64,000 nt of DNA. Source: M2408 sp046303515 (GTDB lineage Bacteria > Bacteroidota > Bacteroidia > Flavobacteriales_D > Crocinitomicaceae). The notes under the pieces were generated by a model. The model did not search any database. It worked only from the letters and a program-made list of their open reading frames with translations, and was not told the DNA's origin. The translations under genes and the position numbers were made by a program. Positions 8,249 to 17,226 of the stretch are shown here, piece by piece. The DNA is taken from positions 1 to 64,000 of the forward strand of contig JBKCGI010000181.1 of assembly GCA_046303515.1 (NCBI GenBank), written 5' to 3'. Within the stretch, counting starts at the first letter, position 1; each line of letters starts with the position of its first letter.

Positions 8249-9826
8249 ATGGAGTATATTTCCTTAAAATATATTCAAGAATTTGTCGCTTACTCTTCGG
8301 AAGAGGAATTATTTGTAAACAAGGAAAAACTTATCCTAGATTTAGAAGTAAAATTTCAAATTCATTTATTTTTAGAACAAGGAAAGAATCGTTTTACGAA
8401 GGATGAGGTAATTGGTTTTATCAAAAATAATCATTCCAAAAGTGTACTGGTTTTTGATCAATGGATTTTGGCAAGTAAAAGTTTGAAGTCTCTTTTAATT
8501 GAAGGTAAACTGATTGCAAATGACATTCCAGAGAAGTTAAATGAACATTTTTTGTTTCGAGAATTTTGCGCTTTTATTTCTCCTTTTTTGCTTCCAAAAT
8601 TATTACTAGTTGATTCTGAAAGAAATACTGAGATTGCATCTTATATTTCGATTTTGAATTCCGATGGGCAAATGATTTTGCAAGATAAAATTTCTCGACG
8701 TATCTCTGAGGAATGGGATGTTTTGGAAAAAATTGATAGTCAAGAAGAATTTAATCAATTAGCGAAAAACGTTTTTTCAGCTGAAAAAATTAAGACTTTA
8801 AATTATTTCACCAAACATTTTTACGCCCAAAAAGTTAGTTTTATTGAGAAAGCTTTGGATTTGTTCAAAAATCCCTTGGCAACTTATCCTTTTGTTTTGT
8901 GGTTGACAAATCAGTTGAATACGCTTGAATTGAATCCTGAACACAAAGAAAGATTAAATGAAGTTTCACTTTCACTAAAATCTGGTGATGGAAAATATTT
9001 TACTCCAAATAACAAGATAAAAACTTTTTCCATTAATAGATTAATTGTATTAATTTTTGTTATTACGGCATTTGCGGTTGGTTTTTGGTTTTTGAGAGAT
9101 TCCTTCACTGACAACAAAAATACCTTAGCAGACACAAATAAATCCTCCTTTTCGCAATTCAGTAAAAAAGAACGGATACAACTTGATTCTTTGATTCAAT
9201 CCATGGAAGGAAAAAGATTGGAAGACGAAGATGTAATCGATCAGCAAAAATCGTATTTGCATTTGGCTCCAGTTGATGTTACCATTTCATCGCGAGAAAG
9301 TTTAAAAAATACCTTAGCTGAAATTTATGTACAAGATTGTATTAAGGCTTTCGATTTGGCGGAAAGTTCCCAAATTGATAGTTGTGCTATTTATTCAGAT
9401 AAACAAATTAAGAACTTGAATTTTGCGCCTTTAAAGAACTTAAAATTAAATGCTGGCACTAAGGAATTGTTTTTAAAAAACGAATCAAATTACATGGTTC
9501 AAATTCTTGTTTTTGACGAAATAAGCAACGCTACGGTATATTCAATTTTTTTAGCAAGTCAACATGAATTTAAATGTAAAATAAAGATAGGACAAAAAAT
9601 TATTTTCATACCTGGTGAAAATCTAGGAAAAGTAATCTTGCCCAAGAAAGCCAATTTGTCTGAAAACTACAAACATCATTTTTGTTTCATGGATGGTAAT
9701 TTCATTTCCAATGTTATGAATGCCTATACCATACAATCGGTTGCGGAAGAAGAGCTAAAATTACTCTTAAACGACAATGAGGAAAAGGGTTTTTACATCG
9801 TAGATTTATTTCAGGCCTTAAAGTAA
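8249..9826 (+). CDS. Unknown protein with a single central transmembrane segment
   Basis: 525 aa. Residues 1-260 form a soluble, mostly helical domain without a signal peptide. A single hydrophobic helix at about 264-282 (LIVLIFVITAFAVGFWFL) follows, then a second soluble half of about 240 residues. By charge (RDSF after the helix, KIKTF before it) the topology is not certain. It could place the N-terminal half in the cytoplasm and the C-terminal half in the periplasm, as in signalling or envelope-coupling proteins. No enzyme motif is recognisable. It starts 6 bases after the CtpA stop and so belongs to that operon, and it is followed by a strong hairpin. I do not recognise the family. Confidence 0.8.
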   Translation: MEYISLKYIQEFVAYSSEEELFVNKEKLILDLEVKFQIHLFLEQGKNRFTKDEVIGFIKNNHSKSVLVFDQWILASKSLKSLLIEGKLIANDIPEKLNEHFLFREFCAFISPFLLPKLLLVDSERNTEIASYISILNSDGQMILQDKISRRISEEWDVLEKIDSQEEFNQLAKNVFSAEKIKTLNYFTKHFYAQKVSFIEKALDLFKNPLATYPFVLWLTNQLNTLELNPEHKERLNEVSLSLKSGDGKYFTPNNKIKTFSINRLIVLIFVITAFAVGFWFLRDSFTDNKNTLADTNKSSFSQFSKKERIQLDSLIQSMEGKRLEDEDVIDQQKSYLHLAPVDVTISSRESLKNTLAEIYVQDCIKAFDLAESSQIDSCAIYSDKQIKNLNFAPLKNLKLNAGTKELFLKNESNYMVQILVFDEISNATVYSIFLASQHEFKCKIKIGQKIIFIPGENLGKVILPKKANLSENYKHHFCFMDGNFISNVMNAYTIQSVAEEELKLLLNDNEEKGFYIVDLFQALK

Positions 9827-9847
9827 ATTCCAAGTATTATAAATTGA

Positions 9848-9877
9848 AAAAGAGCAAGACGGGCGTCTCACTCTTTT
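9848..9877 (+). terminator. Strong hairpin ending the ctpA operon
   Basis: AAAAGAG and CTCTTTT arms enclose a second stem AGACG / CGTCT, separated by a symmetric CA/CA internal loop with a GG apical loop. It lies 21 bases after the stop of the unknown 525-aa gene and ends in TTTT, so it works as an intrinsic terminator. It may also belong to the element that continues into the small reading frame at 9900 (see findings). Confidence 0.55.
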
Positions 9878-9899
9878 AACCTAACTTAAACTACTACTT

Positions 9900-10028
9900 A
9901 TGAAAACTAACTTTGAATCTTATTCCAAATTGCGTGCCAAAAACACTTATTCGTTTCAGATTCATTACAAAGTTACTCAGTCTTTTGAAATACAATGCAT
10001 ACATAGTGTATTTTTAACAATTATTTAA
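9900..10028 (+). CDS. Possible 42-aa peptide behind a hairpin leader
   Basis: Short reading frame starting MKTNFESYSK and ending HSVFLTII. It begins 22 bases after the hairpin at 9848-9877 and after a pyrimidine/A-rich leader (CTAACTTAAACTACTACTT). The peptide is basic with a hydrophobic end and has no recognisable domain. Coding status is doubtful: the evidence is only an ATG placed immediately behind a conspicuous structured leader. Confidence 0.25.
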   Translation: MKTNFESYSKLRAKNTYSFQIHYKVTQSFEIQCIHSVFLTII

Positions 10029-10170
10029 GCTAAGTGTTAAAGGATGCTAAAAAAGGACCACTTTTTAAGTAGTTAGACAATATTTTTGGGCTTTTTTTTA
10101 ACTTTTTATTTGATAATTAAAATATTTCCTTAATTTTACAGGCGAATACTTATCATAAAAAACAGATATT
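10029..10170. other. Remainder of the 344-base gap between 9827 and 10170
   Basis: Very A/T-rich sequence with no open frame of note. It carries a near-consensus promoter, TTTG (10109-10112), 18-base spacer, TAATTTTA (10131-10138), which would drive the 51-aa gene at 10171. Nothing else is evident. Confidence 0.5.
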
Positions 10171-10326
10171 ATGAGTGGCTTAGGACTAACAATATTTTTA
10201 TTAATCGGAGGAATGGCATTTTGGTTGTTATTTTTCTTATTAGGTTTTATCGTTCCTTATTGGATTTCATTAGGAGTTTTCGCTAAAATTCGTCCGAAAA
10301 GAGTCTTTGAAGAAGAAGAGAAATAG
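10171..10326 (+). CDS. Small membrane protein, 51 aa
   Basis: 51-aa frame starting MSGLGLTIFLLIGG, with a hydrophobic stretch spanning about residues 5-37 (one long or two short membrane helices). A basic patch KIRPKR and an acidic end FEEEEK follow. Gene-like features: a near-consensus promoter upstream (10109-10138), an ATG about 30 bases past the predicted start point, and a clean intrinsic terminator 24 bases after the stop (10350-10376). These make it a free-standing transcription unit. The positive-inside rule suggests a cytoplasmic C-terminus. I do not recognise a family. Confidence 0.7.
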   Translation: MSGLGLTIFLLIGGMAFWLLFFLLGFIVPYWISLGVFAKIRPKRVFEEEEK

Positions 10327-10349
10327 GATATACCCAACAATAATTATGA

Positions 10350-10376
10350 GCCATTAGTTTTACTGATGGCTTTTTT
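10350..10376 (+). terminator. Intrinsic terminator of the 51-aa gene
   Basis: GCCATTAG / CTGATGGC stem (8 pairs including one G-U), loop TTTTA, then TTTTTT. Confidence 0.8.
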
Positions 10377-10400
10377 GGTTTATAGAAGTTTTTACAAATA

Positions 10401-10434
10401 AAAAAAGAGACATGAATATTCAAGTCTCTTTTTT
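10401..10434 (-). terminator. Terminator of gcvP (bidirectional)
   Basis: Perfect 11-base arms AAAAAAGAGAC and GTCTCTTTTTT around a 12-base loop, ending 20 bases past the gcvP stop. A and T runs on both sides allow termination from either direction. Confidence 0.75.
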
Positions 10435-10453
10435 AAAAAAAATATGAAATTTT

Positions 10454-13324
10454 TTATGCCTCCACAGTAATGTAATTCTCAATTCCTGGGCAAGAACACA
10501 CTAAGTTTCTATCTCCAAAAGCATTGTCTACACGACGAACTGGTACCCAATATTTGAATTCTTTCAAGTATTCAACAGGGTAAACAGCCTCTTGTGGCGT
10601 GTAAGGATAAGTCCAATCACGGTTGATGATACAATCTGCCGTGTGAGGAGCGTTTTTGATAACGTTATTCACTTTATCCGCTTTTCCAGCTTCGATAGCA
10701 GCGATTTCTTTACGAATTCCAATCATCGCTTCAATGAAACGATCTAATTCTGCCTTATCTTCACTTTCTGTTGGTTCGATCATCAAAGTTCCAGCAACAG
10801 GGAAAGAAACGGTAGGGGCGTGGAATCCATAATCAATCAAACGTTTTGCCATGTCGGCAACTTCAACTTCAGTTGTTTTCTTGAAATCACGGCAATCTAA
10901 GATTAATTCGTGAGCAACCGTTCCATTTTTTCCTGTATATAAAATATCGTAGTGACCTTTCAAAGATGCTGCAATGTAGTTTGCATTTAAAATTGCATCT
11001 TGCGTAGATTCACGTAAGCCAACAGCGCCCAACATTTTGATGTAACTATAAGAAATCAATAAAATTAAAGCACTTCCATAAGGAGCTGCAGAAACAGCAT
11101 GAATTGCTTTGTCTCCACCAGCTTTAATTAATTCACTTCCTGGTAAAAATGGAGCTAAATGCGCACCAACACCGATTGGTCCCATTCCTGGTCCACCACC
11201 TCCGTGAGGAATTGCAAATGTTTTATGTAAATTCAAGTGACAAACGTCAGCACCAATGTTTCCTGGATTTGTTAATCCAACTTGTGCATTCATATTGGCA
11301 CCATCCATGTAAACTTGTCCACCGTTTTCGTGAATGATCGAAGTGATTTCATTGATACCTTCCTCAAATACTCCGTGAGTAGAAGGGTAAGTTACCATCA
11401 AACCAGCCAACGTATCTTTTAATTCGATTGCTTTCGCTCTTAATTCTTCAATATTTACGTTTCCGTTTTCGTCGCAACCTGTTACTACAACTTCAAAACC
11501 AGCCATAACTGCAGATGCAGGGTTTGTTCCATGCGCAGAAGAAGGAATAATCATGTGTTTACGATTCATATCGCCTCTCGATTCGTGGTAAGCTTTTATC
11601 ACCATCAAACCTGCGTATTCTCCTTGTGCACCAGAATTTGGTTGCAAAGAAACAGCAGCAAAACCTGTAGCTTCACACAAATCTTTCTCCAATTGACGCA
11701 ACATAGCATGGTATCCAGCTGCTTGTTCAACAGGAACAAATGGATGCATGTTTGCAAATTGAGGATTTGTAATTGGCATTAATTCTGAAGCTGCATTTAG
11801 TTTCATCGTACAAGATCCTAATGGAATCATGCTGTGAACCAAAGACAAATCTTTATTTTCCAAACGTTTTAAATAACGCATCATTTGAGATTCAGAATGA
11901 TGTGTATTAAATGTTGGATGTGTTAAAATTGCATCAGTACGTAAATCATTTACGTTGATAGATATTTCTTTTTCTACTTGAATTGCATTTACAGATTTTC
12001 CAGCAACTTGAGCAAAAACAGCAATTAAATTTTGCACATCAGTTGCTGTAATCGATTCACCAAAACTCACACTCAATTGTGTATCGTTGATGTAACGGAA
12101 ATTCATTTCTTGCGCTTCAGCAGCAGTTCTTAAAGCAGACATTGAAACTCCACTTGGTAATTCAACCCAAAGTGTATCGAAATAATTTGAATGTTTAATT
12201 GTATAACCAGCATTTTTCAAACCATTTGCAGCTGTATTCGCTTTAGCGTGAATTTCAGTAGCAATTTCTTTCAAACCATGAGGTCCGTGATAAACTGCAT
12301 ACATACTTGCCATAACCGCTAACAAAGCTTGCGCTGTACAAATATTCGAAGTTGCTTTATCTCTTTTGATATGTTGCTCTCGTGTTTGCAAAGCCATTCG
12401 TAAAGCTACATTGTCATCAGCATCTCTTGAAACTCCGATAATTCTTCCTGGAATGGTACGTTTGTAATCTTCTTTACAAGCAAAAAATGCTGCATGAGGA
12501 CCACCGTAACCCATCGGAACACCGAAACGTTGAGAAGAACCGAAAACCACATCAGCCCCAAGAGAACCTGGAGATTTTAATAAAACCAAAGCCATGATAT
12601 CTGCAGCTACTGCCACTTGAATATCAGCTGATTTTGCTTTTTGAATGAAACCAGCGATATCGTTGATTCTACCGTAAGCATCTGGATATTGAATCAAAGA
12701 TCCAAAGAAAGTATTATCAGCTACAAAAGTTTCAGGGTTACCAACTACTAATTCAATTCCTAAGTTAGCTGCGCGACCTGTAACTACATCTATTGTTTGA
12801 GGGAAAGCAAATTCAGAAATGAAAAATTTATTTACATTGTCTTTTGTTTGTTGACGAGAACGAGAATTCCAAAACATAATCATTGCTTCGGCAGCAGCAG
12901 TACCTTCATCTAATAAAGACGCATTTGCAATTTCCATTCCTGTTAAATCCAACACCATTGTTTGAAAATTCAACAAAGCCTCTAATCTTCCTTGAGAAAT
13001 TTCAGCTTGGTAAGGCGTGTATGCTGTGTACCATCCTGGATTTTCTAATACATTTCTCAAAATCACAGAAGGAACAACAGTATCGTTGTAACCCAAACCA
13101 ATAAATGATTTGAAAACTTTATTTTGTTTACCCAATTCAGAAACATGAGTTAAGTACTCTTGTTCAGTCATTGCAGCGTCAATATTCAACTCACCTTTTA
13201 AGCGAATATGTGCAGGAATTGTTTTATCAATTAATTCAGCAATCGTAGAAACCCCGATTTTTGATAACATCGCTTGTTTTTCAGCGGAATTAGACCCAAT
13301 GTGTCTTTCGGAAAATGCGCTCAT
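10454..13324 (-). CDS. gcvP: Glycine dehydrogenase (decarboxylating), P-protein
   Basis: 956-aa single-chain P-protein of the glycine cleavage system. It uses PLP to decarboxylate glycine and passes the methylamine group to the lipoyl H-protein. The start SAFSERHIG matches the family N-terminus. The PLP lysine is Lys701 in HLNLHKTFAIPHGGGGPG (codon 11222-11224). The full fused alpha-beta architecture is present. An upstream in-frame ATG at 13366 is rejected because a TATCTTTG -7 element sits at 13345-13352, between the two candidates, and 956 aa is the normal length. The gene stands alone, so the T and H proteins must be encoded elsewhere. No glycine-riboswitch-like leader fits in the short 5' region. 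Confidence 0.97.
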   Translation of the reverse strand: MSAFSERHIGSNSAEKQAMLSKIGVSTIAELIDKTIPAHIRLKGELNIDAAMTEQEYLTHVSELGKQNKVFKSFIGLGYNDTVVPSVILRNVLENPGWYTAYTPYQAEISQGRLEALLNFQTMVLDLTGMEIANASLLDEGTAAAEAMIMFWNSRSRQQTKDNVNKFFISEFAFPQTIDVVTGRAANLGIELVVGNPETFVADNTFFGSLIQYPDAYGRINDIAGFIQKAKSADIQVAVAADIMALVLLKSPGSLGADVVFGSSQRFGVPMGYGGPHAAFFACKEDYKRTIPGRIIGVSRDADDNVALRMALQTREQHIKRDKATSNICTAQALLAVMASMYAVYHGPHGLKEIATEIHAKANTAANGLKNAGYTIKHSNYFDTLWVELPSGVSMSALRTAAEAQEMNFRYINDTQLSVSFGESITATDVQNLIAVFAQVAGKSVNAIQVEKEISINVNDLRTDAILTHPTFNTHHSESQMMRYLKRLENKDLSLVHSMIPLGSCTMKLNAASELMPITNPQFANMHPFVPVEQAAGYHAMLRQLEKDLCEATGFAAVSLQPNSGAQGEYAGLMVIKAYHESRGDMNRKHMIIPSSAHGTNPASAVMAGFEVVVTGCDENGNVNIEELRAKAIELKDTLAGLMVTYPSTHGVFEEGINEITSIIHENGGQVYMDGANMNAQVGLTNPGNIGADVCHLNLHKTFAIPHGGGGPGMGPIGVGAHLAPFLPGSELIKAGGDKAIHAVSAAPYGSALILLISYSYIKMLGAVGLRESTQDAILNANYIAASLKGHYDILYTGKNGTVAHELILDCRDFKKTTEVEVADMAKRLIDYGFHAPTVSFPVAGTLMIEPTESEDKAELDRFIEAMIGIRKEIAAIEAGKADKVNNVIKNAPHTADCIINRDWTYPYTPQEAVYPVEYLKEFKYWVPVRRVDNAFGDRNLVCSCPGIENYITVEA

Positions 13325-13344
13325 AAGATGTAAAAAATTTTTTG

Positions 13345-13352
13345 CAAAGATA
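13345..13352 (-). promoter_or_regulatory. -7 element of gcvP, decides its start
   Basis: Minus-strand TATCTTTG matches TANNTTTG. The predicted start point near 13340 leaves the ATG at 13324 inside the transcript and the ATG at 13366 outside it. No clear -33 element is seen. Confidence 0.6.
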
Positions 13353-13441
13353 CGATTTCTAAACAATTATTATCGATAAATTGTTTTCAATCTTTGAATT
13401 TTTATAAACAGAAAATTGCTATTTTATCAGATAAAGATGAA

Positions 13442-13490
13442 GTGAGAACACTCTTTTAAGCAGCGAACTATTTAAAAGAAGTATTCTCAC
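13442..13490. repeat. Imperfect inverted repeat between gcvP and the kinase gene
   Basis: GTGAGAA (13442-13448) pairs with TTCTCAC (13484-13490). Inside, ACT/AGT and CTTTTAA/TTTAAAAG can extend the stem with mismatches. It could end the kinase transcript, although no T run follows on the minus strand. The rest of 13325-13590 shows no gene. Confidence 0.45.
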
Positions 13491-13590
13491 AGGTTTGTTG
13501 ACATATACCTAAACTTCATTCAAACTTTTGCCAACGGAACAAAAATACTCATTCTAAATAAGAATATTAGAAAAAAATTAGAAAAAAAAG

Positions 13591-16500
13591 TTATTTAACT
13601 AGCTGATTTAGTTCAAAATAAAAACTTGTACCTTGATTTTCGACAGTTTTGAACCAAATTCTCCCACCATGCAATTCAACGATTTGTTTTACCATCGCCA
13701 AACCTAATCCAGTTCCAGTAGATTTTGTGGTGAAATTTGGTACAAAAATTTTATTTTTTTGTTCGTTAGGAATTCCTTTTCCATTGTCTTCAATTTCAAA
13801 TAAAAACAAACGTTCCTCTTTAGTGATTCGAATACAAATTTTTCCAATTCTATCCTCTGGGATGGCTTGAATGGCATTTTTGATCAGGTTGTTAAAGACG
13901 CGAATAATCAAATCTTTGTCTGCAAAAACTTTAATCTCCTTTTCCTGATTTTCCAGTTGAATGTCTATAACATTTTCTTGATTAAACACTAAAATCGCAT
14001 TTTGAATCAAAGGCAAAATATCGATGTTCTCCTTATTTTCTTGAGGCATTTTAGCAAAATTGGAAAACTCATTTGCAATTAAGGTTAAGGCATCAATTTG
14101 TTCCACAATGGAAAGTACGACTTTATCCAATTTTTCCTTCGATGAAGAATCGTTTGGATCAAAAATACGCTGGAAATGCTGCAAACTCAATTTCATTGGC
14201 GTCAGTGGATTTTTAATTTCATGTGCCACTTGCTTAGCCATTTCTCGCCAAGCAGATTCACGTTCGCTTTGTGCCAATTGTTGTGCTGTAAAAGCTAGTT
14301 CTTCTAGTTTTTGATTGTAGTTTTTAACTAAGGCGCCAATTTCATCATTCGACTGATATTCAATTGGTTCATTATATTTTCCTAATTGTATTTTCGCAAA
14401 ACTTTGTTGAATGATTTTCAAAGGTGAAGTAACCCAATTCGAAGCGATTATGGAAAGAATAATAGAAAATGCGAGTAACAAAATAAATACATTGATGATG
14501 GCAACTAAGAAATTTTCAATTTGGTTTTCAAAACCTTGTTGTTGTCCAAATTGTTGCAAATTAATGTAGGCTAAAAAATTCCCTTGATCATTGTATAGCG
14601 GAACATATGCAGATAAATAATTTATTTTTCCAATATTTTCTTGATGGATAAACTCACTCTTTCGATGGTTTTTAAGGTTGTCAAAAGCGGTTGGATTTAT
14701 TTGCTCACTCAATAAACCAGCGTTATAAATTTTTGGACGAGAACTGCCTAATAAAAATCCTTTTTCATCGTATAAATTGATATCAGTTACGAATACATTT
14801 GCAAATTTTTGCAGCAAGTAATTGATGTTTTCACCGTGTGTTTCAATTTTGAGTTTCTTTTCTTTCTCCAGTTTATGTTGTACTTCAATTAAGACAGATT
14901 TCACTTTTTCTTTGATCAATTCGTTGCTGTAATCTTGATACTGATTACTCACAAATTTCCCACTTCCGATACCAAAAAACAGAAGAGAAATGACAACAAT
15001 TGAAACCAAAACCAATTGAATTTTGAGGGCTAAGGTCAAATTTGAGAGCTCGAAATTGTTTACATTTTGGATGATTACCGGAATCAACAGGAAGAAGCCA
15101 AAGAAGCAAAACAAGTAGGAAAAGGAAGTAAATAACTGAAAAAAGGATGGATTTTTTTTCGACAAAACAATTAAATCTTTAAAGTTTTTTCGAAATAAAA
15201 AGTGCGTATATTCCTCAGAATCAAAATATCCTTTGGCATTTTTGACATTATTTGTTAGCGCAAAATCAGCAGTAGGATAGGAGAATTTACCATTTTGACT
15301 AATTAATTTCCCGCCATAATATTTGGCAATAGAATAATTCTCAATCGCTTTAAAAACATTTGCTTTGTCTGAAATCAATAAACGTGGAAAACCAATTTTC
15401 TCTGGAATTCGTTTCGATTTCATGGTGGTGAATAAATAGAAAAATTGCGTTGAATCTGAATTGTAAAATTGTTGTTTACTAATGTAACTTAATTGACTTG
15501 TGTAATCTTTGATGTAAAAAATATGCGGTTCAATTTCAGAAACGACGCTGTGCTGGTGAATCACTTCTTCTAAAAAAGACATTGTTGAGCGCTTGATGTT
15601 TTGATTTGCAATCAATTCCAAACTATCTTCATCAAACAAATAGAAATCCATTTCGTATCTTTCCCAGAAGCCCGTAAAATATTTACGTTCCATGAAATCC
15701 TTAAATTCTGTTACGCTAATTGTTCGAGTGGGGTCAAAAATTTTAGAGAAATACTTTTCATTTTGCAGCTTATCATTCAACTGTTGAAATTCTATTTCCG
15801 ATGAAATATCTTGCTCAGTTGCCAATTGTGTGGCGAATAATTCGCGTTCTTGTTTTTCTTTTTTGTCTAAAAATTCATTGATATTGATGGAAATATAACT
15901 GGCAAACAAAAACAAGAGTACCACACCATAATTGAAACTAAATTTTCCATTGGAGCGAATTAAATTTAAGACGATAAAACCGTTAATTACCAAAGGCCAA
16001 AAAGCAGAAAATAGCAATTGTGAACCATAAAGAATATCTAAAGTAAAATAAAGAAAACCACTTGAAAACCACAGTACAATCACAAAACTTTTACTTAAAC
16101 CACTTTTTAACAGCGCTTTCAAAGAAGTTTTAACCAAAATAAAATAAGCGAAAAATAAAATACCCATTGAAAAAGTTGCCCAAAAGGAATAATAATTCAA
16201 TTTGAATAATTTCTCAATTTCTAAAGGTATGGAGGAATCTTTAACCAAGGACTGGTACAAATAAGCAATGAAAAAGGCAAAAATTAAGGTAAAAATAAAA
16301 CTTGAAAATGCTAAAATTTGATTCCTTTTTGTTTTTGTAATGTGTTTCAAAACACGGACTAAAACTGTAATTAAAAAGAAAATAAAAATGCAATTTAGAA
16401 TTAAAATCAACAAGTTTGGAAACCAATTTGAACTCGCATATAAAGCAGGATCGTAAAAGGTTGTTTTAGACATAAAGTCATAAAAATCAAAGCGAATGTT

Positions 16501-17226
16501 GAAATAGTGAATAACTATTAAGCTTAAAGTAATTGCAAATTGATAGCTAATTTTCAGTTCTTTGATACTGATAAAAATGCCATACAGCAAAAAAACAACC
16601 CCAAGCAGCAGGAAAAGAACCAATAAATTACTTTGAAAATCGCCGATTTGCGTTGTTTCAATCGGAGCAATCGCAAATAGGAATTCCTTTTTTTGGTTGT
16701 AAATTGGAAAGTTGTTTTCTTTTTCTAAAACGATATTTGCCTTAAAAGGAAGGTGAAAATCAGATAAAAAATCGTTTTTCAAGTATTCGTTTTCGAAGGA
16801 ATACTCTTTTTTGATTTTAAAAGATGCAACGGCTAAAAGATCTCCTTTTCGAAAAGTTTTGGTGTAATACCAAGCATTTTGGAGCTTTACAATACCTTCT
16901 GTCGGGAAATGAATTTCGGCAAAACGTAGGACGGGTAATTCGTTGGTGTTCCAAAAAATCAGGGAATCGTTGCGGTAAATATGAAAGAAGAAATCTGTCT
17001 CGTGCGAAATGCCATCAAAAGTTTGAATTCCTTTTTGGAGGTATTCTTTTTTTTCGTGGGCAACAAAAGCCTTAAGTTCTTTTTCCTTTTTGAGAAAGTT
17101 TGCTTGAAAATGTTGTACGTGTTTTTCGTAATTGCTATCAAAAACACTTTGGTAATAAAAATAAAAGCAGACGAGAAAGAAAAAACTCAGTAGGTAAAGC
17201 CAATATTTCTGTCCAAATTGTTTCAA
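13591..17226 (-). CDS. Large NtrY-like membrane sensor histidine kinase
   Basis: 1211 aa, much longer than typical NtrY-like kinases. Order: TM helix (9-27), extracytoplasmic segment (28-200), about eight TM helices (201-448), a second large extracytoplasmic or loop segment (450-695), TM pair (698-755), a cache-like sensor region (757-903), TM (904-928), HAMP (about 928-980), HisKA with phospho-acceptor His1002 in QVAHEIKNPLTP, and HATPase_c with N-box NLIKNAIQA, DNGKGIP and GTGLGLAM. The REMAKQVAHEIKNPLTP wording is typical of NtrY-like kinases. The start is a TTG at 17226 that overlaps the udk stop as TTGA, and no ATG lies nearby. No response regulator is adjacent. The signal is unknown. 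Confidence 0.9.
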   Translation of the reverse strand: MKQFGQKYWLYLLSFFFLVCFYFYYQSVFDSNYEKHVQHFQANFLKKEKELKAFVAHEKKEYLQKGIQTFDGISHETDFFFHIYRNDSLIFWNTNELPVLRFAEIHFPTEGIVKLQNAWYYTKTFRKGDLLAVASFKIKKEYSFENEYLKNDFLSDFHLPFKANIVLEKENNFPIYNQKKEFLFAIAPIETTQIGDFQSNLLVLFLLLGVVFLLYGIFISIKELKISYQFAITLSLIVIHYFNIRFDFYDFMSKTTFYDPALYASSNWFPNLLILILNCIFIFFLITVLVRVLKHITKTKRNQILAFSSFIFTLIFAFFIAYLYQSLVKDSSIPLEIEKLFKLNYYSFWATFSMGILFFAYFILVKTSLKALLKSGLSKSFVIVLWFSSGFLYFTLDILYGSQLLFSAFWPLVINGFIVLNLIRSNGKFSFNYGVVLLFLFASYISININEFLDKKEKQERELFATQLATEQDISSEIEFQQLNDKLQNEKYFSKIFDPTRTISVTEFKDFMERKYFTGFWERYEMDFYLFDEDSLELIANQNIKRSTMSFLEEVIHQHSVVSEIEPHIFYIKDYTSQLSYISKQQFYNSDSTQFFYLFTTMKSKRIPEKIGFPRLLISDKANVFKAIENYSIAKYYGGKLISQNGKFSYPTADFALTNNVKNAKGYFDSEEYTHFLFRKNFKDLIVLSKKNPSFFQLFTSFSYLFCFFGFFLLIPVIIQNVNNFELSNLTLALKIQLVLVSIVVISLLFFGIGSGKFVSNQYQDYSNELIKEKVKSVLIEVQHKLEKEKKLKIETHGENINYLLQKFANVFVTDINLYDEKGFLLGSSRPKIYNAGLLSEQINPTAFDNLKNHRKSEFIHQENIGKINYLSAYVPLYNDQGNFLAYINLQQFGQQQGFENQIENFLVAIINVFILLLAFSIILSIIASNWVTSPLKIIQQSFAKIQLGKYNEPIEYQSNDEIGALVKNYNQKLEELAFTAQQLAQSERESAWREMAKQVAHEIKNPLTPMKLSLQHFQRIFDPNDSSSKEKLDKVVLSIVEQIDALTLIANEFSNFAKMPQENKENIDILPLIQNAILVFNQENVIDIQLENQEKEIKVFADKDLIIRVFNNLIKNAIQAIPEDRIGKICIRITKEERLFLFEIEDNGKGIPNEQKNKIFVPNFTTKSTGTGLGLAMVKQIVELHGGRIWFKTVENQGTSFYFELNQLVK

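Noticed and set aside
13325..13366. N-terminal extension of GcvP to an ATG at 13366
   Set aside because: A TANNTTTG element lies between the two ATGs and 956 aa is the family length.
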